Of a stretch of 64,000 nucleotides of DNA, positions 56,069-64,000 are shown in pieces. The notes beneath the pieces are model-generated. The model was given only the letters and a program-made list of their open reading frames with translations, was not told where the DNA came from and did no database searches. Each line of letters starts with the position of its first letter. Position 1 is the first letter of the stretch. The stretch is from Nepenthes gracilis (Eukaryota > Streptophyta > Magnoliopsida > Caryophyllales > Nepenthaceae): assembly GCA_033239525.1 (NCBI GenBank), contig BSYO01000036.1, positions 1,758,126 to 1,822,125 of the forward strand. Reading direction: 5' to 3'. The position numbers and the translations under genes are program-made.

Positions 56069-57115
56069 AACACCCATTTCGGGGTTTCGCAATCACAGTA
56101 GCAAACGGGGAGGGTCACCTTGAGATATTAGAAATCTGGCTTGAAGCTGGAGCTTCTCAACCAGCCTGTGAGGAGGCCCGGTTAGAGGCAAGCTCTAATG
56201 GTCATGCAGGATTTGTGGAACTACTCCTGGGTCCTGATTTTATTCGGCCCCAGGTGTCGGTGCATGCTTTTGTCATAGTACACTATCGAAGATTCAAAGA
56301 GGTGGTTGATATGTTATGGAGGTATGTCTTGGATACAAACTCTACTGATTATGTGCTACTGCAATCAAATAAACCTTCTCTTCATACAAATATGGAATAC
56401 ACTTTTCTTTTTGCTGCCACTGTTGATTTCATGATGCTCGAGTCTGCCCGGGAGATGGAACCCATATCAACTGGTGCTCTCATTGATAAAACAAACACCC
56501 GATCTGGAAAAGTCTGCCCTGATTTCTTACGTACCAAACAGTGGTTCACACTACTCCAACTTGAACCATTGTGCTTGCAGATTAAGGACAAGGACCCCAA
56601 GATCTCCACTCCCTTCCTGATCCTCGTTCCATGGACGCCATTCCGACCAGGACCACCTCAGCAAAGCTGGCAGAAGACTACTAAGGTTAAACGACGCACG
56701 CATGACATTGGTAAATATGCAGTTGCGATTGCTGTGGGCTTGAGTCTTGTGGGTGCTGGCTTGCTTCTGGAGATGGACAGCAGCTCTAGGGGAGGGTCCT
56801 GTGCCCAGCATGGTGCAGCACGATGCGGAAACTTGGTAGCAATGAGGTTGTTAATGAGTACAGATGGTGACGTCTACGTCCCTGACGGAGACGACAGCAC
56901 ACTGCTCATGCTAGCAACAAGAGGTGACCATGGGTGGGTTCATGATCTCTTCAATGTGTGCGGAGCTCGAAGCGATGCTGAGAATTTAAAGGAGGAAATT
57001 GCTCTTCCACTTGCAAGGAGATCTGATGGAAGAAGCTATGTCGGACATGGGACACTAGACGAGCTTGCGTTGAAGTTGGTATTCGGCGGTGTAACCGTGG
57101 AAAAATATTATCAAG
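56069..57115 (+). pseudogene. Captured ankyrin-repeat gene fragments, two pieces
   Basis: Piece 1 (about 56069-56440): THFGVSQS, a one-base shift, then ANGEGHLEILEIWLEAGAS, QPACEEARLEASSNGHAGFV, ELLLGPDFIRPQVSVHAFVI and VLLQSNKPSLHTN. This is the pattern of a plant ankyrin-repeat protein family. Piece 2 (about 56790-57115): AARCGNLVAMRLLMSTDGDV, VPDGDDSTLLMLATRGDHGW, CGARSDAENLKEEIALPLAR and LDELALKLVFGG, which fits the last repeats of the same family. The middle repeats are absent and 56441-56790 is unidentified. From 56215 to 57183 one frame of 322 codons stays open and continues into NLEDKVFLMGT of the retroelement. Confidence 0.75.
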
Positions 57116-57166
57116 CTCTTTTCTCGTTTAACCTTGAGGACAAGGTATTTTTGATGGGGACGGTAA

Positions 57167-57735
57167 TGTTACGAACTCATTGACACACCCTTGGAAATTT
57201 ACTCGCTGGATGTACGGGGCCCATTAATTTACCCTTGGCAGCTGCGGTACCTCTTCTTTCAATCACCACTGGACGCAGAAGCTCTCGGACCACCCAACCA
57301 TCTCCTAAATTTAGAGATTATATTCAGTTATTTTTATTTGGAACCCCTACCCCTACACACACATTATTTTTGTTATTTTCCTTTTGTTATACATAGGTTA
57401 TTCTTGTTATTGTGCATAGGGAGTTAAATCTTATATGTGCACATGGGTCTTGGGTGTATATATTCTAACTATTGTTCATTAGTCCAGAGGATAGAGAAAC
57501 CATTTCATTTCCTCCCTCCTCTCTCGTTCTCCCTGTTTCCCCTTTCTCTGCTTTTCCCTTTCCCTCTCTCTCTCTCTCTCTCTGCCTCTCTCCCTGTCAC
57601 TTTCCTGTTTTCCCTGCTTTTTCCTTCTTTTTTCTACTTCCCCCTGCTGCCCTCCTCCGCTAGAACTCCCCTCTCCTCATTACTCTCATCTTCTTGCCGG
57701 CGATGGAGCACGATACGGCCACGGAGCACGTATCA
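57167..57735 (+). repeat. 3' LTR of the gene-carrying element
   Basis: Runs from TGTTACGAACTC to GGAGCACGTATCA. It differs from the 5' LTR by scattered substitutions and small indels, roughly one in ten by eye, so the insertion is not recent. Confidence 0.92.
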
Positions 57736-57740
57736 GTTAT
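57736..57740. repeat. Target site duplication GTTAT, right
   Basis: Identical to 53796-53800. Confidence 0.85.
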
Positions 57741-59188
57741 TCTTATTAATATCCATATTTTATGTTATTAGCTGAATTATGATTTTATGATTATTGTTAT
57801 AAATATTTTTTGGTGTTTTTATTCTATCATTAAATTTAATAATTAAAATTTATTGTAAGCACATATTGCACCTTGCGCCTAGGCCCTAGGGACTGTTTCC
57901 CTTAATGCATCCTGTGTCTTTAATAACACTGGAAATTAGTAAGGTTGTTTTCTCTTTGAAGATAATCCAGAAACTTTGATTCCTTCAAAAAAAAAGGATT
58001 TTAGGTGGATTTTCAATTTAGACAGCCTTCAATGGATAAGGCATGATTCTTGTTAATTGGTGTGCTCTTTACAAAAGCAATCTATAGTTAGTTAACTCAT
58101 ATTTTTCTACATTGTGCAACTTCAAGAAGAGCTTGGAAGACTGCTTGGCTGTCAGTGGGTATTCAGGGATATTGGGTTCAGCGGTGTATATTTGAACTGG
58201 GTTGATATCTTTGGATGCCCATGTTTGAATTCCCAACATTTGGTGTGGTGTGGAGTAACACTAAAATATTGAATTCCCAATATTTTTGCAGTCTCTTTTA
58301 TATAGATGACAATACTCACATGAGATGTGAAGTAACACTAAAAGATAAGATGAGAACTAATGATATTCATAAACGTCTTGAAGTTATATTTATAGAAGAT
58401 AAAATATGACATTTAAAGTCATTTGAAGATTTAAAAAATAGGCGAAATGAAGAACTTGTGAGGAAAAATACGTAATTGTGGCCGGAGGAAAGGAAAAGGA
58501 GAGAGAGAAAAATAATTTAAAATTGCTTTTAATGTCAGAAGACATTATTCTAAATCAAATAAAATGGTGAAAATAGATTCATATAGCTGACTCTAATTAT
58601 TAAGATGAAAAGGTACTGTAAGCTGTCTATTTGGTACTCCATTGGGATGCTATCAATCATTATTCGCGTTTTAGTACAAAAAAAAAAGAAAAAAAGGACT
58701 AAGCCTTGCATAACTGTAATGTTATTTTATTGTAACTTTGAAGTTACTGGTTCAAATCATGAAAAACTTTGCTATATTGCATCGTTAAGACAGCTTATAT
58801 CTAACCTTCCCATTAAGATGTGTGAATCCGCCCTTGCATGGGGAAGACAGATTTCAAGATGCTAACTCATTTTGTGTAAAGAGTAATCAAGCCTTAGAAG
58901 ACTAGTCTTCACAGATGTAGGGTCAGTTTGCTAGAGAAGAAGGTTATTGACAATAGAAATCAAGATACTTAAAAGGGGACAGAAAGCGCAGTTATGGACA
59001 ATTTGATGGAAACAATTTAATCATATTATAACGTATCAGTCAATATGTCAATATTAGCCCCCTATAATATTGCTTGTCACGGTGACAAAATTTATTGAAA
59101 TTTATTGCATCTCAGTAGGAATGCCTTTCTACTGTTCCTTTTGTGAGACATTATTTGGTTGGTTTTAAACCTTCTCTGGTCTTGGCAC

Positions 59189-59441
59189 TGATGAAAATAT
59201 ATGTATCGGTATTGTTGCAGACTTATATGTATCGGGAATATTGAAAAATCCATGTCATATTGGATATATCGGTTGAAAGAAATTTTGAGAATAATAGTCT
59301 AACTAAAAAATATTGGCTGATATATTGCGAGACATTACTAATACGATAACTTATCGTGATGGTATTGAAAAATAGCGGTATGGAGGGCCCGATATCAATG
59401 CATATCGGTTGATATTCCAAATATATCCGGGCATTTTCACC
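59189..59441. mobile_element. TATCGATA-type MITE copy
   Basis: Begins CTGATGAAAATATATGTATC and ends ATATATCCGGGCATTTTCAC. The interior has TATTGGATATATCGG, ATATTGCGAGACATT and GATATCAATGCATATCGG. Confidence 0.6.
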
Positions 59442-60115
59442 AATTTGATAAGGAATCTAGTGTGTCTCATATCGAGTTGCTTTTGTATGAGGAGCCAGCA
59501 CAATGGTGTAATTCATGGTATCAAACCTACAAACCCACTGTTTTCATTATTTGTTTTGTGTATGATCACAGCGATAATGCAATAAAACTATGATGTCACT
59601 GTATCGGTGGTACATCATGATATATCGGCAGATATTTCGACTTGCAAGAAAAGAATTTGCTACTTATATGTTTGATACATTCTGGGGAGGGCTATATCTA
59701 TCTTGGAGTTGGTGATCTTCCATCTTGCAATCCTAATTGTTCATTTTCAAATGGATGGCTGTGATTTAATCGTTATAAACTAACTGATTTTAATTTATTA
59801 TTATTATTATTATTTTTAAAATAGTGAAATTCTAATGCCAATACTGATAAGTATCCCCCGATATGCCCAATACAAATACCGAGATATTCATTCATGGTTT
59901 TGATTGATGGACTTTTTTTATTTAACGATGACTTTTAAATCTCACCGCAGGTATGCAAAACATCATTTTTTAATCATTACTTTCTGGGTCGAAGTATAGA
60001 GGAATGAGCAGAGCCTAGAAACCACGAAAGCCGGTCATGTAACAATCGACTAGATAGATCCAACGGCTGATCCATCATCTTACAGCAAGTATGCAAGAAG
60101 CAGTTGTACCGGTCT

Positions 60116-60134
60116 CTTTTTTTTTTTTTTTTTA
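60116..60134. repeat. Poly(T) run
   Basis: About 18 consecutive T. Confidence 0.85.
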
Positions 60135-62142
60135 GTTTTATTTTGCACTTAGCCTATTTTCGACAATTATATGTGCTATTTTTATCTCATATGCTTCAAA
60201 ACTCAGAAAATCCTTCAATTGTAGGTTTTACTTTTGTCATTGTGGATCAAAATGATACACACAGATGTTAGCAAATGTCAGTTGCCCTTCAATGTAAGTT
60301 ATACTATGGAGATTTGGTGAGTATTTTGCCGTTTTGGTTCACTCGGCTGGCTGGCCGGAGCTTCATCTCGCCGTTCTCACCACTCAGCTCCTGCACGCTT
60401 GATCGGTTGGCCATGTGATTGTTGTCAACTCTCACTGATTTTGCCAAGCCATCTACGGTGACTGTTAGTCGTGTCGGACTCCGACTAATTCAATTGGAGT
60501 TGTATGATGTGTCTTGATGCTTCATGCCTCCAATAGGATTGTGATTCTGTTGGGTTGGTTGTTTTAGACTTTGCTCTGCGCAATGCCTTTCATTCAGAAA
60601 TGTTATGTTACTGTGTACTTGAAAAAATGTTCTATTTTTTCAATTTTCTCATCTGTTTTTTACTTTTTTATTTTCTCAATTTTTTTTAAAAAATATGTTT
60701 ATTTATTTATTTATTGTCTAATTAAATATTAATTAGTATTTTCTGTTTTAGCCAAGTGTCAATCATTTGGTGTAGAATTAAATTTGTGAATCATACAAAT
60801 TATTTGATGATTTACTTAATATGTTTATTTACAATAAATTAGATGATTGTCCACCAAATATGTAGAATGATTATTGTCTTCATATTAAGTTTAATTTTAT
60901 TATTTAATTAACAATATTAGATATTTTTAGTCATGAAAATTATTAGATAATAATAAAAATATTATTATTAAACCTAAATGTCGATAATAAAACAAATAGC
61001 ATTTTTATCTTTTTTATTTTTAATCTGTAAAAATATTTTTCACATCGATTTAATTACTTTATAAAATAAATATAAATAAGTTTGAACAATTAACAAAATA
61101 TATTTTATTTTTTTAATTTTTAGTTTAAATTAACAAAATAAAAAATATACATATCTAAATTTTTTAAATAAAAAAATTATATTTGAACAATTTTTAAAAT
61201 CTTTCAAATTGGGATTGTAAAACGTTGTAGAATACCTTAAGTTTGGCTATATTTAATTCCGTACGTTCTTATCCCTCACTCAAAATGTAAATTACTTAAT
61301 AAAAAAAATCAAAAACCCGAATGTGGTCACATGCACGTGTTTGAAACAAACTCTCATGAAAATTTATATCAAACCAGGTGTTTAAATGGTATTTGTAAAA
61401 AATATATTAATCTAATTAAAATCAGACCCTTCGATTCATTCAATTGAACCGATCTGAAATTTTATAAGATTTAACTAAGATGTATAAATATTATAGACAG
61501 ATACGATTATAAAATTAGACCAAACACATAATTATAATTTTTTTATAAATATTATAATTTTTAAAATATTATATATTTATAGATATTTTTTATACAATTA
61601 TAATTAAATAAACATACTAAAATAAAAAAACTTATATAAATGAACCGACTCAAACCGGCCTATTTAGCTTGTAAACGGACACAATTAGAGCTTTTGGCTT
61701 GGATGACCTAACCTTATCTTGCCTAACTCGACTTATCGGACATATATCTTTATTTGGGCATGGCCCATAAATGATCTGAATTCGATTTTAATTATATCTA
61801 ATTATCTGTTAGAGTTTTTAAAAGTTTTAATAAGTATCATATAAATTAAAAGAATATCAAAGGCCAATAAATTATTCTGCTCTTAGTAAATCATCAAGAA
61901 TATATGAATAAAGAATTGATAATTATAAAAGAATTCACTAAACTTTGCACCCTTAATATGTGATCACCCAGTCTATATAGAATTGTTTTGGTAACTTTCT
62001 TCACTTCTTTAGATGAAAGCAAATCAAAGATGATGCCAGGAAGCTTGAGTGCAATGAAGAACAAAAACAATATAAACTCCTATATAAATACCTCACAATT
62101 GGGAACCCTTCCCATGTTTCGAATAATCTCCGGAGCGAAATC

Positions 62143-62585
62143 TCACCTCTGCACGATCCTTCTGCCTGATGCAATCAACAATGCTTTTCCGATCACTCCG
62201 ACACGAAGTCCACAAATCACCGCCACCGTTCCTCCCACGACCACCCACTTCCAGTCAACACCACCGCCTCCCCTTTTGTTCTTCGGGGAATCCACGACTC
62301 GCCACTTTCCTTCTTCTTTGCCTGATGCTCCTCTGGTGGCAATAGCGCCACTGCCAAATGAAGTTCTTGTGGTGATTCTGGCCATCAGAGCACTCCGGGA
62401 GAGGGATGCCTCCGAGTTCCTCAACTTCTGGTAAGCTCTCATCCCGGCATGTAGTTTCTTGACAGTTCCCCACATCCCATGACGAACCCCAAGCCTCGCC
62501 ACGTCCTTGGGTATCCCCATGTCTTCATAGTGTATGAGAGCTACCTCACATGCCGATAGCTGTCCGTCTCCTTTATAGGATTCAA
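62143..62585 (-). CDS. Last exon of the START-domain gene
   Basis: Begins TT GAA TCC after the CAG acceptor at 62588-62586 and ends at TGA (62145-62143). A duplicate acceptor lies 10 nt upstream. Confidence 0.9.
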
Positions 62586-63543
62586 CTGTATTCAACTGTA
62601 AGAGTAAGTGCATATGGTTGAAGTTTTAAGGCTGAGGAGTCAGAAGGCAAAAGCAATTTCATAGTAAAACGTTTTTGACTCAGACTTAACCAAACTTGTC
62701 CGGTTAACCTAACCAATTTTACCGGTTAAGCAGTTAATTGATTTAGATAGACTGATTAACCGGGTTTTAAACAATATAACATTTCCATCAAAATTATGAA
62801 AATCGGTGACTAGGAACAAAATTGAGCCATTGGGATACGTTGATTTTTTATTTGGGTTATCGGTCAATGATTTTTTTGAATACCCCTTTGGATAATCCAA
62901 CAACAAAACTACCAATACGAATTTAAAAACTCATTATCGGGATTGAGCTAAGAAGTATGGACACCGACGAAAAACCAAAACATAGACACGACATTCACAC
63001 GTTATTTTTCTTTAAATAAGGATATAATATGCTAGAGACATGTTGATTAGAATTTATAGTTTATACATAGACATGAGAATTATAATTGATCAAAAATATT
63101 ATTTTATATTGAATAATGAATAAAAATACTTTTTCTTATTTAATCATCTAATGAAAAATTTATAGGAAGGACAAATATACAAGGAAGCCAAACAAAGGAG
63201 TTGCGTTATAACAAACCTCGTATAATAAAAAACGAAAACTATCAAGTGTATCCAATTTTCATTAATTTATATCAAGAATCTAATTTTTTTTTTTAAAAAA
63301 AAGAAGACAGACCAAGCCTCCAAAACACATAAGAGCCAAACGGCAAAATAGTAAAATCTTGGATACTTGCCTGAGAGTATCAGTATTTGACACATGTCGA
63401 ACACAAGCACGTTAGACCGGAAAAAATGTCAATGCTTGAGTGGCTAGGTGGAAGTACTTACCAGGCTTTATGATCCAGCTCGAGAAGTAATGCTCCACAC
63501 GCCTCGGCTTGTCACGCTTAGGCAAATTTGCGTATGGCACCCC
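62143..63543 (-). CDS. START-domain lipid-transfer-like protein, C-terminal part (gene runs past the right edge)
   Basis: Two exons, 63543-63462 and 62585-62143, join in phase (G|TT, Val). The first reads GVPYANLPKRDKPRRVEHYF, then SSWIIKP. The second reads VESYKGDGQLSACEVALIHY, EDMGIPKDVARLGVRHGMWG, TVKKLHAGMRAYQKLRNSEA and SLSRSALMARI. This is the C-terminal half of a plant START domain (helix-grip fold binding a lipid). A variable linker and one hydrophobic segment (WKWVVVGGTVAVICGL) follow, then KALLIASGRRIVQR and TGA. It resembles the membrane-anchored CP5-like START family. N-terminal exons must lie beyond position 64000. 174 residues are visible, with no break. Confidence 0.9.
62581..62600 (-). 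repeat. 10-bp tandem duplication forming two splice acceptors
   Basis: TTCAACTGTA occurs twice in a row on the plus strand, so on the minus strand ACAG|TTGAAT occurs twice. Only the inner acceptor (exon start 62585) keeps the START frame; the outer one (62595) gives TGA after three further codons. Confidence 0.85.
63462..63543 (-). CDS. Penultimate exon of the START-domain gene
   Basis: 82 nt between a TTACAG acceptor (63549-63544) and a CCTG|GTAAGT donor (63461). It encodes the central START strand region. Confidence 0.9.
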
Positions 63544-64000
63544 CTGTAATATTTCCAACAGCAGGTTTAAGTAATTTCTTCCCCAACATAAACACACGCA
63601 GTCTCCAGACATTATGGCAACTAGTAGTATTATTTGCATCTGCATACTCCAGATTACTGACCAAGACCGAGACCAGGTGGACCATGTCGAGAAATCAACG
63701 AAAAATACTTGCTATTATCCTGTGCAAAAACCGGCTAATAAGCTAAACCTTAGCCAGTGCCAGTCACTGTTAATTTTGAAACTATAAATATAAACAACCT
63801 AGAAAAATTACCTAAAAGTATAAAAAAACACATAAAAGAGTTAATATATATATAGAAAAATATCAACACATAACAAATGGGTGATTTATATTTACCATTA
63901 AAAAGGGTTTTGATTGGGTCGGGTCCAGCATATTTTTTTTGTGACCAAGTGTAGCCCGAAATGCTAATAAGGCTCAAAAATTTTGATCGTGCCAGTTCAC
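63544..64000 (-). other. Intron of the START-domain gene
   Basis: No further START exon is recognised up to the right edge. The exon preceding GVPY must lie beyond it. Confidence 0.6.

Larger units (their letters stand above)
53801..57735 (+). mobile_element. LTR retroelement carrying host gene fragments
   Basis: LTRs 53801-54361 and 57167-57735 are alike along their whole length. The target duplication GTTAT lies at 53796-53800 and 57736-57740. The first LTR is followed by a primer-site-like TGGTGCTTTCATTAAGA (54363-54379). The 2.8-kb interior starts with a gag-like N-terminus and ends with NLEDKVFLMGT, the gypsy pol C-terminal block. Recognisable protease, RT, RNase H and integrase are missing. 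In their place are host-derived fragments (isocitrate-dehydrogenase-like, ankyrin-like) and unidentified coding-like DNA. It must be non-autonomous. Confidence 0.9.
53119..57931. mobile_element. hAT-like MITE, split by an LTR element
   Basis: Left end CAATGTTGTTAAAGGTGAAC; right end reverse-complemented CCAGTGTTATTAAAGACACA. Subterminal GCACCTAGGCTTGG pairs with the reverse complement of CCTTGCGCCTAGGCCC. Without the insertion (53801-57735 plus one GTTAT) it would be about 0.87 kb. AGGCGC/GCGCCT words are typical of a common plant non-autonomous element. No transposase. Confidence 0.65.
57932..62142. other. Intergenic DNA with scattered MITE pieces
   Basis: No gene is recognised. It contains a full TATCGATA-type copy (59189-59441), smaller pieces near 59030-59090, 59595-59640 and 59838-59900, a poly(T) run (60116-60134), a GC-richer patch of unknown nature (60300-60600) and AT-rich sequence (60600-61980). 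Confidence 0.6.

Noticed and set aside
58746..58770. GTTCAAATC-like T-loop word suggesting a tRNA
   Set aside because: No matching acceptor stem, D-loop or anticodon arm could be folded around it. No tRNA, rRNA or CRISPR array was found in the window.
61988..62434. 148-codon plus-strand open frame
   Set aside because: It is the antisense shadow of the START-domain last exon, whose minus-strand reading is clearly the conserved one.

Overview
The window is nuclear DNA of a flowering plant. It has GT-AG introns, AT-rich intergenic DNA, nested LTR retrotransposons, many MITE-like inverted-repeat elements, and plant-specific proteins, including a 294-residue PSTAIRE CDK. Nothing prokaryotic is present. 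All calls were made by reading the sequence; no alignment or database search was run. The species cannot be named from this evidence.

Three host genes are supported. (1) A complete A-type cyclin-dependent kinase (CDKA/cdc2) on the minus strand. It has eight coding exons between 15411 and 7769 that splice in phase to exactly 294 codons, and a probable 5.1-kb intron in the 5' leader (20571-15472). (2) A short intronless gene at 45598-45960 (+) for a 120-residue FAM32A/DUF1754-like lysine-rich protein. (3) The last two exons of a START (StAR-related lipid transfer) domain protein with a C-terminal membrane segment, on the minus strand at 63543-62143. This gene continues past the right edge.

The rest is mostly mobile DNA. 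Left edge: a decayed Ty3/gypsy chromovirus integrase and its 3' LTR (1-3790), then a possible solo LTR and several hairpin MITEs. 21-36 kb: AT-rich DNA, a gypsy RNase H relic, a pair of about 0.76-kb direct repeats, and a gypsy gag relic split by a Tnt1/Tork-like Ty1/copia element (29476-35054, minus strand, TSD TGCAG). 36.7-43.8 kb: a Ty3/gypsy element (37406-42716) in a target that is present again, partly mixed with the element, inside the element's own span. That copy includes what looks like the empty insertion site, so this stretch may be an assembly or haplotype mosaic. 50.4-51.5 kb: a clean solo LTR with TSD GAGCT. 53.1-57.9 kb: a hAT-like MITE interrupted by a 3.9-kb LTR element (53801-57735, TSD GTTAT). 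Its interior carries host gene fragments, an isocitrate-dehydrogenase-like piece and two ankyrin-repeat pieces, the second fused in frame to the retroelement's own C-terminal motif.

A dispersed MITE-like family with degenerate TATCGATA-type repeats and termini like ATGGATGAAAATAT recurs about ten times and fills parts of two CDKA introns. The most unusual observations are the gene-capturing retroelement at 53.8-57.7 kb, the mosaic insertion locus at 37-43 kb, the W-box-rich copia LTRs, and the tandem splice acceptor in the START gene.
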